From Cymbidium sinense (Eukaryota; Streptophyta; Magnoliopsida; Asparagales; Orchidaceae), in the NCBI GenBank assembly GCA_021442155.1, contig CM038215.1, positions 3,558,976 through 3,622,975 of the forward strand: a stretch of DNA of 64,000 nucleotides. The letters are read 5' to 3'. This document shows positions 1 to 11,633 of the stretch, in pieces. The notes under the pieces were generated by a model, which saw only the letters and a list, made by a program, of their open reading frames with translations, was not told the origin of the DNA and searched no databases. Made by a program: the position numbers and the translations under genes. Within the stretch, counting starts at the first letter, position 1. Each line of letters begins with the position of its first letter.

Positions 1-383
1 GATGCTTGAGAAGGCTATGTCGGCCTTAGCCTATCTCAAATTTATCGATCCAAAGGGGTAGTTTATGGGCTAAAGGGTAGGACTATCCGACCTAAGGGGT
101 GCCTTTTCGGTGCAATGACTTTTCTTTGGACAAAGCATAACTTACATCTTTAAAGCAAGGAACAACCACTGAAGTGACCCATTGAATGCGCAACAAATCG
201 AACTCGACCTAGGGCTCCCCGTTGGTGTGCAATAGTCATGCTGGAAAGAATGTGTAGCAGACTTACATCTTCTAAAGATAGGACAATCGCCGGGTAACCT
301 ATTGGTGGCATAATAGATTGAACCTGACCTAAGGGTGACTATTGAGAGAATTCCGCCCATGAGAACTTATCGTTCTATGTTAA

Positions 384-462
<79 letters not shown>

Positions 463-2045
463 AGGTTGCTGGGACCACACTAAGAAGGACTATGGCTAGA
501 CCTCTTGGAAAGGGAGAATCTGCATGAAACAAATCTCCATGAGGTGGTTACTAGGAAAGGTCCAATCCGGTAGTTGAAGATGTCTAAATGGATGTGCAAA
601 GATACAACACTAGGGCATTATCTGGACCCTATAAATAAGAAAGCCTGTAGGTGTACGGTGGCCAACTCAAGGAGAAAGCATAGCAGACATACATCTATCA
701 TAAGTTATGTATCCATCGGGTGGGTCATTATCAGCATAGCGAACACCAACCAATCTAAGGTTCTCGTCGGTGTGGGACAATAAGTCTAGGAAGAAGGCAT
801 GTAGACTTATATCTCCCTAAAGTGGGGATTGTTGGATAGTATTCATCATTTCGATAGGTGCTATCCACCTAGGGCTGCAGTCGATGTACAGTTACTATGA
901 AGAAAGCATAACAAACTTACATCTTGAGGAACTTGGGTGACCCATTGTTGGCGTTGAACCTAAGGGCGACTACTAAGTTGGGAGTCACAAAGAAGGATTG
1001 GACCCAAACTTGAAGTAGTCAAGAAGAAAGGTGTCATTGGGGGCCTTACCCTAATTCACTACTCGACCAAATTAGTTTATGATGGCTAGTCCAAGAAGAA
1101 AGCGTACATTTGACTTATAACCTCTTGAATGAAGCCAACATAAAGGTAGCTTGTTGATTGCGTCGTAAGGCCTACCATGCTAACAAGGCACCCATCGATG
1201 TGTAATGGCCAAGTCAGGGAGGAAAGCATAGTAGACTTACATCCTCCTAAATAATGGACCACTAGGGTGACGCACTAGCGAGGTAACACGTCAGCCCAAC
1301 CTAGAGCAGCTAATGATTGAGTACCACAGGGGGCATTATCCAACATCAAAGTAGCCCGAGATAAGAGATGTGTATGTGTGGTTTTCAGATATACTCAACC
1401 AAGTTAGTTCATGATGGATAGTTTAAGAAGAAGGCATAGCAGACTTACATCTTCTTAAATAGAGCCAACATGAGGGTAGTTTACCAACCGCATAGTAAGG
1501 CCTACCATGCTAACAAGGCACTCATTAGTGTGTAGTGGTTAAGTCAGGAAGGAAAGCATAGTAGACTTACATCCTCCTGAACAAGGGACCACTGGGGTGA
1601 TTCACTAGCAGGGTAACACGTCAGCTCGACCTAGAGTAGCTAATAAGTAAGGGCCGTTGGGGGCGTTATCCCACATCAAAGTAGCCCAAGACAAAAGATG
1701 TGTATTTGTTCATGTGATTGTGTGTAGTTCGTGTTTGTGATGTGTTGATGAAGGATAGGATGCCACTAGGGTTCCTTACACCTACCTTAAACACATAGAA
1801 GAGTAGATGAAATGGTGATAGAGGGGCAATATGACTCCACTAAGAAAGGATGTCGCTCAGGTTCTCTTACACCTAACTTAGTTCTACATGTCGAAATAGG
1901 ATGCCTCTTGGGTTCTCTTACACATCCTCATAGCGGAGAATGGTGTGTAGTTTGTTTTGTTGATGAAGGATAGGATCTTTGCTTATCTTACACCTACCCT
2001 AAACACATCATGGAAGACTCTGAAATAAGAAAATAATGCATCCAA
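1..2045. repeat. degenerate tandem-repeat region, probably Tat-element untranslated region
   Basis: No gene is visible. A motif resembling GAAAGCATAGCAGACTTACA recurs at about 131, 246, 673, 790, 901, 1092, 1220, 1428 and 1549. Positions 1,061-1,391 and 1,392-1,710 are clear diverged copies of a unit of about 331 bp. From 1,750 to 2,010 a second short motif (AGGATGCCACTAGGGTTC and variants, each followed by TTACACCTACC-like sequence) occurs four times. Related wording appears at 31,320-31,860 next to a Tat-type pol region, so I infer that both belong to the non-coding part of a Tat-type Ty3/gypsy element. The family assignment is inference; the tandem structure is seen directly. Short ORFs at 142-360 and 574-783 are not conserved between repeat copies and are not genes. 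Confidence 0.6.
388..460. repeat. (AT)n microsatellite
   Basis: An uninterrupted alternating AT tract of roughly 36 dinucleotides, lying inside the degenerate repeat region. Confidence 0.95.
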
Positions 2046-5000
2046 TGAAGAAGGGATTTGATGAATGGCAAGATAGGATTTTTATTAATGATAATTATTT
2101 TCAAATATTATTTTAAGGATGGTATTTTTTAAATAGAGCTCCTTAATTTGAAGCATCAGGAACTCCCCTATCATAATGGTTTAAACTACTTTCCATCCTT
2201 TGAAACACCAAGGTAGGCCTTTCAACTATCAAAATTAGAATCTTGATTTAAAAATTTTTGAGATAGACTAACTTTGAAAGAGTTTAAATCATCACTATTC
2301 AACATTAATTGAAATCTTTCTCCTATTAAGTAGAATGTTGGACGTTGCATGTCTAATGTCACTTTAATTTATTTTAGATCAATCCTTGTTATCCCATGAT
2401 GCTTTACTACAAGCCTTAGAAACACCCCTAAAGTCATCCTAATTGTATACTTTGGGGTTCAACTTCAAGTTGTAGTGTCATAACCAATCAAGACAACTAC
2501 TGATCATAAAGATGGTCTTCCTTTTTCTGTAACCTTGGTGACAAGAGAAAGACATTTTTATGATATTTTTATGATTTGTTATAATTTTATAAAGTTTCAG
2601 CTAATTTAAATAATTTTCCATGATTTTTATAAATTCCATTAATTTATTTTAACTATTTGAACTTTAGAATGTAATATCTCCCAATCCAGAAATCCTTTTA
2701 ACTTGAAATTTGTATGGTAGGTAGATTTCAAACTCACTTTTAATATCTAGAAATTTCAAATCAATGATGTGTCTTTCTAGTTTAATTAATGAAATTTGAT
2801 TTTTCCTAAAACTTAAATTAAGCTCAAAATATTTAGTGAAATTTGGGGCTTTTGGATTCATTGGATTCATCTCAAAAAAACAAATTCAACAAGCCATTAT
2901 TTGCAATTTTTAGTCAAGAATTTTATTTTTTATGAATTTTTGATGTTTCAAGTGTTTTTAATTAATTTTTAAAAAATAGAAAATCCCTAATATCTTACTT
3001 AACCTAGTAAGCACTTATGCGGTGATTGGACCATGCGGACATGGCATCATGTGGCGGTGTGGTACATCAATAGATGGCGGGAATCTGGGACAAGGATATA
3101 AATTGAATTTGATCGTCTCATCATAGATCAGATGATCCAGATTGATACGCATAATCCAAGTGATCTGAATCACACTATCCACTGATTAGAGCCTCATGAA
3201 TTGTACGATCTAAGCCATTTACCTTCTTGAATGACAGATCAGATGGCTAGCAGGCAATTCGGTGGAAGAGGTAAAAGGAACATTATTTCGGGCAAGATTT
3301 TTGGAATTCTTATAAAAAAATTGAACAAAAAACTTCATTTTAAGCTCGATTTCATAGCAATCTTCGCTGAAAATCACTCAAAATTTGTGGGGATGATGTA
3401 AAATAAAAAAAATTCAAGGGTAATCTTAAAGAAATTCCTAAAATTAAGCAAAAATTGTCTCAAACAAAAGAACCAAAGGCCAACTATGGTTCTTGAAATT
3501 TATCTCAGAATGATTTTTTTGGTGGTGATGATCAAGCATGCTAAGTGCAGAAGAAGCTTGAAATGGTTCGGCTCTTGCTTCACTTTGGAATAATGTATCC
3601 ACCAATGGCTACTTCCTCTAGAATCCACTTGATTTTGATGGCTTTTGCTCAAAACCAAGTGTGAATAGTTGTTGGTTGATTTGAAGCTCTAAGAGAGTGA
3701 AATGAGTGTGTGTGGAAGAGTTTTTTGCCTCTATTTTCTATCTCCTTGCAATGGCCAAAATCACCTCATTCATGGTGATTTTTGGCTCCAAGTAGGTGTC
3801 CTTGGCTTAGGCTGGTTAGGATTCTTCTTAGGTGGCTTAATTTGGTTGGCCAAGGCATGCGAGGTGGTTGTTATGAAGGAGAAGTGGGTGTCCTAACAAA
3901 GGGAAGTGGAGGTCCTACATGCCAAGTGTTCCAATGGGGGAGGGGTGGTGATTTCACCTCCCCATTAATCACAATTGACCCAACTACCTCTTAGGTTAGG
4001 TTGGACAGGGATCTTGGAGCCTAGGTGGAACAATTAATGAGTGTCAAGTGGCCAAGGAAGAGAAAAGACCATTTACATAGGTCTTTTATCTTATGTGATA
4101 CCCTTAGTTCAAGGGTAGAGTGGTTGTTTGGCATTGAATTTACTTTTGGTAGATTTGAAATGAGTCAAAAGTGAGTTGGACCAAATTTCATGTCATTTGG
4201 CATTCATTTGGTTAGGTTTGGCATAATTTGACCCATTTGGGTCAAATTAGCTCAAAATGGTTAGGCTAACCAATTGGTCAAATTGGGTCAAACCAAGGGT
4301 TATGTCAAGTTCATATGACTATTTGGAAGGATTGTATGCTTTGGTTTGATTTAATTTGGGTTTAGTCTAATTTGACCCCCTTATGTCAATTTGGGTCAAC
4401 TTGGGTCAAGAGGGCCAATTGGGCTAGGTTTGGCTCAATTGAAGGTCAAGTCATGTTTAAATGTTGATTTTGGGTTGATTTGAATCATTAGTTTTGATGG
4501 ATTTGGCTTAGGCTATAATTTGACTAGTTTGGGTTCATATAGGCTTAAGGGTTGACTTGGTCAATGGGCTAAGTTGACTTGGTTTGACCTAATATATCAT
4601 TTGATCAGGGTGATCAACAATCATGACATGAAGTTTGGAATGGATTAATTCACTTTGATTTGGATTGAATTGGATTTTGGTTCATGTAGGTCAAATTGGC
4701 CACTTTGGGTCAATTGAATCAATTGGATTTAGTTGAGTTTATATATAGATTTGAAATTGATATATAAATTCAATTACAATTGGTTTGGATTCAAATGAGT
4801 TTTGGTTCATTTGAATACTTCAAGTCAAATGGGCTAGGTTGGGTTTGACTTGGGTTGATTTTGGTTTGAATGATTGTAGGTTTTATTTATATTTGGATAC
4901 ATGATTGAAGGATTGATTGATTCAAGAAAAACATTGATTTTGGCTTGATTTAGATGAGTTTTGGCCAAGTTCAAGGAAATGGAATTTTAAATTGGGTTTT

Positions 5001-5493
5001 GATTTGATTTTTTGATTTGGTATTGGCTATTTGAATTTATATTTCATCTATATTTCATAAGATAATTGAAGGTACAATTGATTTATAAGAAAATCAAATG
5101 AGTTTGGATTGAAATGGATGGAATATTATGTTAATGAAGGTTGATTAAAGGGCTTAGGAAGGATTACAAGTTTGAATTTGAACTTGGGTTTCAATCATTT
5201 GGAATTAAGTTTGGACTTGAATTTGGATTTTAAATTGAGTTTGAGGCTTAGTTGGAAATTTGGATTTGATTTGAATTTAAGAAATTGTACATTGATTTGG
5301 TTTAGGCTATAGGGTAGGCGATTTTTCTAAGTCCCTAAGGTATGGCCTAATCCTATGATTAACCCTTCTAAGTCTCTTAGGTCAAGTGTTCACATAATCT
5401 CGAAGTGTCTTATGACTAAGAAAACCTTAGTGTCTAGAAGGTTCCTAGGTCTAAGAAGAGGAGGTTGAGAACTCACTCCAAAAGTGAGGTCAA
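2046..5493. mobile_element. LTR/UTR-like sequence of a Tat-type Ty3/gypsy element (truncated)
   Basis: AT-rich non-coding DNA without a credible gene. It resembles 27,400-30,760 in the same orientation. Shared landmarks are an AATCC...ACTTGAAAT segment (about 2,680 and 28,235), a GC-richer ATGCGG/GTGGC segment with GATC-rich text (about 3,010-3,250 and 29,040-29,280), CTTGAAATTTATCT (about 3,493 and 29,523), a long stretch rich in GGGTCAA-like words (4,100-4,880) and CCAAAAGTGAGGTCAA (about 5,478) versus CCAAAAATGAGGTCAA (about 30,689). I read it as LTR or adjacent UTR of the same family whose pol lies at 32-34.7 kb. The right end is cut by GRP-1 at about 5,494. The ORFs at 3,702-3,994 overlap in two frames and have no recognisable domain. 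Confidence 0.45.
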
Positions 5494-5565
5494 TAGTGTG
5501 TTACTTGGTTAATGAAATCGAAAAGAAGAAATGTTAAATATGAATTTATTCTCAGTTAAAAAAAA
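5494..5565 (+). pseudogene. GRP-1: 3'-UTR remnant of a glycine-rich RNA-binding protein retrocopy
   Basis: Matches the last 70 or so bases of the GRP 3' UTR seen complete at 15,290-15,361 (GTGTGTTACTTGG, then GAAGAAATGTT, then CAGTT followed by A8). All coding sequence is missing. The A-run at 5,558-5,565 is followed at once by CAAAAACCCTAAAC. It is therefore a strongly 5'-truncated retrosequence whose tail faces a CCCTAAA array, and it forms the left edge of block A against Tat-like DNA. Confidence 0.8.
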
Positions 5566-5857
5566 TCAAAAACCCTAAACCATAAACTAAAACCTGAACC
5601 CTAAACCTAAAAAAACTAAACCCTAAACCTAAAAACCTAAACCCTAAAACCTGAACTCTAAACCTAAACCTAATCCCTAAACCAAAACCCTAAACCCTAA
5701 ACCATAAAACTAAAACCTAAAACATTAAAACCTAAACCCCTACTAAACCTTGAACCCCCAAACCCTAAACCATAAACTTAAAATAAAATAAACCTAAAAT
5801 AAACCAAAAATAAAAATAATAAACTAAACAAAAAAAATAAAACCTTAACCTAAACCC
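5566..5857 (+). repeat. interstitial telomere-like array (CCCTAAA orientation)
   Basis: Degenerate CCCTAAA/CCTAAA heptamers and hexamers grading into AATAAA-rich sequence. Bounded by GRP-1 on the left and the 5' end of LINE-1 on the right. Confidence 0.9.
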
Positions 5858-6062
5858 ACCCTCTGCCCGAGCCCTCGACCTCATGCTCTAGCGATTCCCC
5901 TTTTCCCCTCTCATTTTTTGGCTTTTGGCCACTTTGCTTAATGGTTGTTTGGCATGATTCTCCTTTGGATTCCTTCAATGTCGATGGTTGCTAGCACTTT
6001 TGTGTTTTACATGGGTGATGTCATGGCTTGGCATCTTCCGATGATTCCATGGAAATGGATCA

Positions 6063-7434
6063 ATGGATCCTACTATGGCATCAACTACCTTGGCTTCAGC
6101 TGCTTCAAAATCATTCAAAGACATCCTCAATGGTAAAGATAGCTATTTAGGTGAGTTCCTGGAACTTATTTCTACTTCTTTTCGAGACATGCTTGTGGTT
6201 ATGTGCTCTGATCTGATTGTGGAAAAGCTTGTTAAGCCATTTGAATTTACTTTGGTTGGAAAGTTTACTCTTCATAGGCTAAAAAACATTCACTCTTTCT
6301 TCATAGTTTGAAACTTTTGGGTGCTTTTTACGATGGGTTTAATTGATCCCATACATTTTGATTTATTAATGAATGATTTGGATTACTCACATGTTTATAC
6401 CCATTATTTTTTTTTCGATTGCCAAATGAGGTTGCTGAAATGGATTCCACTATTTCATATTAGGGAAGAATCCCCAATCATTCTAGTTTGGATTTTTCTT
6501 CCCAATATGCGAATTTATTTCATTAATCATCAAATTTTTTTTACTATGGGTGCTTTATTTTGTCTGTCGTTGCAAATTGATCAGGAAACAGATATGAAAT
6601 CTCAACCTTCTGCGGCTAGAATGCTTATAGAATGAGACATTACAAGGAAACACCCCAAAGAAATCTGGTTGGGATATGAAAATTACGGTTATATGTAGAA
6701 AGTTTATTTTGAAAATTTTGCTGTCTTTTGAACTCATTGTAAATTCCACGGGCATAATAATTAAGAATGTTTCATTCTGCATACTCACTTAAAAAAGAAA
6801 ATTCTTGTTAAGGTAACTATTGTTCCTAACCCTAGGCCAACCACTATTAAATATCAAAAGGTTAATTAAAAAAGGATTCATTGAATGTTCTAATAAGGCT
6901 ATTTTACCACTTATTTCTTCTATGCAATTGAAGGTTTCTAATGTGGAAAATAATAATTTCTCAAAACCTTTGGATGATGATTCTTTTTCCTGAGTTGATC
7001 CCACATCCTTAGGATTGATTGATGAAATTAAAGCTTTAATTGAAAATATTAATGAGGATATCAATGTTATGCATCATTTGAATTCAATGGAGAATATGGC
7101 TTTGGTTTCTCTTGATATTTAGTTTGAAAAACCTGACTTTACTTTAGTTCAAGATGATTTAAATTCTCAATAAGATTTGGTTTTGTCTAATAATCTGGGT
7201 ATAGAAGAAGAAGGGCTTGATGTTCACACTTGCCTTCTTAATAAATCTATTTTGGGTCCCTCGCATGCTATACTCGATGCTCATTTGCCTTTAATAAATT
7301 CTAATGGCTTGGAAGAAGGAGAACTCACTTCTATTCAGGAGACTTCCACTAAATCTGTGACAAATGTTGTTAAATCTTTCTTGGATGATGATTCTATGAG
7401 AAAAAGAAATGGTTTCCAAAAGTTATCATGCTAA
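6063..7434 (+). pseudogene. LINE-1 ORF1 (DUF4283 plus zinc-knuckle protein), broken
   Basis: L1 ORF1 proteins bind the element RNA and help carry it to the nucleus. The chosen start, ATG at 6,063, opens a frame with the typical SFKDIL motif. The DUF4283-like region continues in other frames at 6,321-6,635, with landmarks MRLLKWIPLF, EESPIILVWIFLPN and QPSAARMLIE. At about 6,710-6,785 a CCHC zinc knuckle is recognisable (xTHCKFHGHNNxEC), but its first cysteine codon is now TGA and a second stop lies inside it. The acidic C-terminal part (7,177-7,434) contains EEGELTS, matched by EEGEITI in LINE-3. At least two frameshifts and several stops separate these pieces. Confidence 0.8.
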
Positions 7435-7545
7435 AAAGAAAAACATGTTAAAAACTTCCCTCCCAAATTGTCCAAAAACACTAGATCTATTGCGACCTCT
7501 CTCTCCTCTCTTAATTAGCCTTTTCTTGACCCCTTTTTTTTACTT

Positions 7546-10500
7546 ATGTTTAATTTTCTTGTTTGGAATGTTAGAGGGATCAACACCCTCTCTATTCATA
7601 ACTGTATTAAAACCTTTATTATTCATAATATTTTTACTTATTATTTTGGAGCCTCTTATTCATGCAAACAAAATTAACCATGTTGCTAGAATGATCGGTT
7701 TCAATAAATTTTCTCTAATGTTAGTAATAAAATTTGGTGTTTTGGAATAATTTTGTGGAGGCTTCTATTCTTGATGATTTTCAACAAGTTGTCAATGCTC
7801 AAAATCTTATGGTGACTATTGTGTTTTGGGCTCTTTTGCTATGCATCTTGTAATAGATCTAGTAGAAATCTTCCTTGGGAAAATTTGAGGAATTTTGCCT
7901 CTATCAATAAACCTTGGTTTGTTGGTGGGCATTTCAACACTATTTTATTCTCTTTTGAATAAAGTGGTGGTTTCTCTCTAATATTCATTCCATGGAATAA
8001 TTTTCCAATATGATCCTTGATTGTAATTTGATTGATATTGGCTTTAAGTGTTCAAATTTTACTTGGCAAAACTCTAGACTTTGGCAAAGGTTGGACCATA
8101 TTCTTTTTAATACTCATTGGATTACTCAATGGCCTATTATTTATGTCGATCATTTAAGCAGAATGTTATCAGATCATGCTCCTCTTTTGGTTTCTATTAA
8201 AGATAACTCTAATAGATTAAAAAATTTCTTTCATTTTAGATTTCAGAACATGTGGATTCAGCATATTGATTTACTTAATGTTATGGCCAACAATTGGAAA
8301 GCTCCCTTACATCCTGACAATTTGATTATGGGGATGAATAGATTTTGGTTTAAGCTGAAAAGACTTAAACAAAATCTAGGTTTTTGGAATAAGCATTGTT
8401 TTAAAACCTTTTTGCTAATATCAAAGAAATAGAAAAATTGGTTTGTGATCTTGAAGTCTTTATTATGTCTGATCCTACTAAGATTAAGGACTTGACTGAG
8501 GTGAAAGATAAACTTGTTAATTTTCAAAATATGGAAGAGACTTATTGGCGCCAAAAAGCAACTAGCAAACATATTGAAGATGATGACAGAAATACTAGAT
8601 ATTTCCATGCTTTAGTTAATCAAAAAAGCTTTAAATAATATTCAAAAAATTAAATATGATAATGGAGAATGGATTATAGAATAATGATATTAAGGATTCG
8701 ACTATTAATTGCTTTAGAAATATGCTTAATAAGAGCTGCTCTTATGAAGCTATTTCTAAATCACATTTGATTCCTTCTATTATAAACAATAATGAGAATG
8801 ATTTTCTTACTATTATACCGAATGAAGAAGAAACTTTTAAAGTTCTTAATCGCATGAACATAAATTCTGTTGCTGGTCCATAGGGTTTCACTACCCAATT
8901 TTTTTAAAAATGCTGGTTTATTATTAAACATGATTTGGTTGAGTATGTGGTTGATGTTTACAATGGTAATCCTACTCCTAGATATTTTTCTAGCTCTTCT
9001 ATTGTTCTTATACCTAAGAAAGATAATTTGGACTATTGGAGTGATTTTAGACCTAATAGTTTTTGTACCTTCTTCAATAAGCTGATTTCCAAAATTCTAA
9101 CCAACAGGCCTAGTCCTTTACTTCATAGGATTATCTCTCTAAACCAAATTGGTTTTGTTAGAGGTAGATCTATTTTTGATAATAATTTTCTTGCTTGAGA
9201 ATTAATTCATGATTTAGATGTTAAGACTAGAGGTGGCAATATTCTGTTCAAATTAGATATTACCAAAGGTTTTGACAATATCTTTTGGGATTTTCTTATC
9301 CTTATTCTGAATTTATTTGGGTTTTTTGATATATTTATTTTCTTATTAAAAATTGTATTAATAGTGCCTGGTTTTCTATTTTGCTTAATGGGGAAGCCTT
9401 GGGCTTCTTTCCTTCTTCCCATGGCTTAAGATAAGGGGATCCTCTATCTCTTACCTTATTTATTATTGTTGTTGAGTACTTATCTAAGAGGATCAATGAT
9501 CTATTCTTAAACAATCCTATTATGTATTACAAAACTCTTGGTGGTCTTCCTATTTATCATTTAAGCTTTGTAGATGATTTCATTATTTTCTGCAATGCTT
9601 CTATATATCATATCAAGAATCTCAAGATTTTTTAAAATAAATTTGGTAGAGAAAGTCTTATATCTATCAATGATAATAAAAGCTATTTTATTACTTCTTT
9701 AAGCATCTCTAATAATAAAATTAATCAATTCCTACATATCACTAACTTTAAACATCAACACCTTCCTCTTAACTACTTTGGTGCTCCTCTTTTTAAATGT
9801 TTGAAATGATCCCATCTTTTTTATGAGTTAATTAAAAAAATTTAAATAAAATTTCTATTTAGGAATTTCATTTACTTTCCTTTGTTGGTAGGATCACTAT
9901 TCTTAAAAGCACTCTCAATTCAATGCCTCTTTATTTGATTCAAACTATTATTCCCACTAATGCTACTCTTATCTGAATTGATCGCTTGCTTAATAAATTT
10001 TTTTTGGGGATCCAATAATTCTACTAAAATAATGCATTGGACTTCGTGGCATAAATGTTGTGGTCCCTTGGGTGAAGGTGGTCTCGGTTGCAAACTGATT
10101 CGTGAAGCTATTAATGCCTTCTCTCATAAGCTCTGATGGAATTTTAGAAAGAATGATAGCCTTTGGGCTAATTTTATGATGAAAAAATAATTCCAAGGTA
10201 AACACCCTATTATTTGTGCTTATAAATCTGGTGACTCTATGGTTTGGAAAAGGCTTTGCTTCATTAAATGTGTTGTTGAACCATTAATATGTTGGGGTAT
10301 TCATTCCGGTTCTTCTTTCTTTTGGCAAGATAATTGGATTGTTAATGGCTCTATTGGCTCTCTTTTATGTACCCACTCTACCACAACTATCAAAGTTAAC
10401 TCTTTCTAGCATAACAACACTTCGAATGAAAATGAACTTGACAATTATAACCCTATTTCTCTTTTAGATAACTTTAGGAATATCCTTATTTTCTCTAACA

Positions 10501-11633
10501 AACCTGACCAAATTCTCTTTAAGCTTTCCTACAATGGTGATTTTGTTCTTAAAGAGGCTTGGATTTTTAATAGAGATAAGCAAAACTCCTCTAATGTTTT
10601 CATTAAAATTTGGAACAATATCATTCCCATTTCTTATTCGATTTTAGCTTAGAGTATTTTGAACTACTTTATTCTTGTGGACTTTTTGCTCTGGAATAAA
10701 GGGTTTTATTTGCCTTCAAAGTGCTATCAATGTTTTCATATTGAAAATGTTAATCATGCTATTGTCAAAGATGTTATTAATTCTAAATTATGGTTATGGT
10801 AAGATGATTTATTTAATATGATCTACTTTCATGGCTCTCTTTCCATATATCAACTTCTTGAAGTCTCTTTCCAAAAAAATTTGTGAAAGGTCATATCAAA
10901 GTTCTAGTTGCTATTGCATTTATCTAGTTCATCTGGATGGATAGAAATGATGCTAAATATCATGGTATTCCTATGAGCCATAAAAGGATCTTAGCAAGAA
11001 CCAAAGAAAAAAATTCAAGCAAGGTTTAATGCCAATCTTATTAGTAACATTCATTTTATAGGCTATAAATTTGTGGCTAAAAAATTGGGTATCATTTTGC
11101 CAGATGTTGACTCTTATAAAAGCGCTAGGATTATGCATTGGATCAAACCCAAAAAAAATTTGATTAAAATCAATACTAATGGTTCTATTTCTTCCAATAA
11201 ATATGGTTGTCGTGGTATTCTTAGGAATTCTAAAGGTACTGTCATTTGTGCTTTTACCTATCCTCTCAAAGCCTATTCTATTATCTATGTTGAGCTTATG
11301 TCTATCAATAAAGCTATTAAAATTTATTTGAATAAAGATTTCCTCAACATTTGGATTGAAGTTGATGCACTCTTGCTTTTTGACATGCTAAACTCTAATA
11401 TAACAGGAAATGCTGATTTATTTTATCCTCTCAATCATATTGAAAATATTCTTTCTCAAGTTTGTTATAAAATTTTCCATATCCTTCATGAAGGTAATGC
11501 TTATGCTGATTTCTTGATTACTTTAGGTGCCAACTTAACTGATTTCACTTTATTTGATAATCAAAATTTATCTAAACTTTTAAGGGGTTTGGTCTATCTA
11601 GATAACACTAGATTACCTTATCTCAGATTATAA
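7546..11633 (+). pseudogene. LINE-1 ORF2 polyprotein (endonuclease, RT, zf-RVT, RNase H), broken
   Basis: ATG at 7,546 opens the AP-endonuclease N-terminus with FLVWNVRGIN. The endonuclease continues at 8,010-8,240 with LIDIGF, FTWQNS, RLDHILF and the catalytic-site motif SDHAPLL. RT blocks follow: SSIVLIPKK, DFRPNSFCTFFNKL and GFVRGRSIFDN (9,000-9,185), LFKLDITKGFDN (about 9,246), QGDPLS (about 9,433) and the catalytic box as FVDD at 9,567-9,578. The linker motif EGGLGCK is near 10,075, the zf-RVT CYQC...NH near 10,730-10,760, and the RNase H domain occupies 11,073-11,633 (motifs KIN.NGS, EVDALLL, HEGNAYAD), ending at a natural stop. Internal stops and frameshifts occur in every domain, so the protein cannot be made. 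Confidence 0.88.

Noticed and set aside
3702..3994. Two overlapping ORFs in LTR-like DNA
   Set aside because: No domain, no homologous frame in the related region at 29.7 kb, and overlap in different frames suggests chance.
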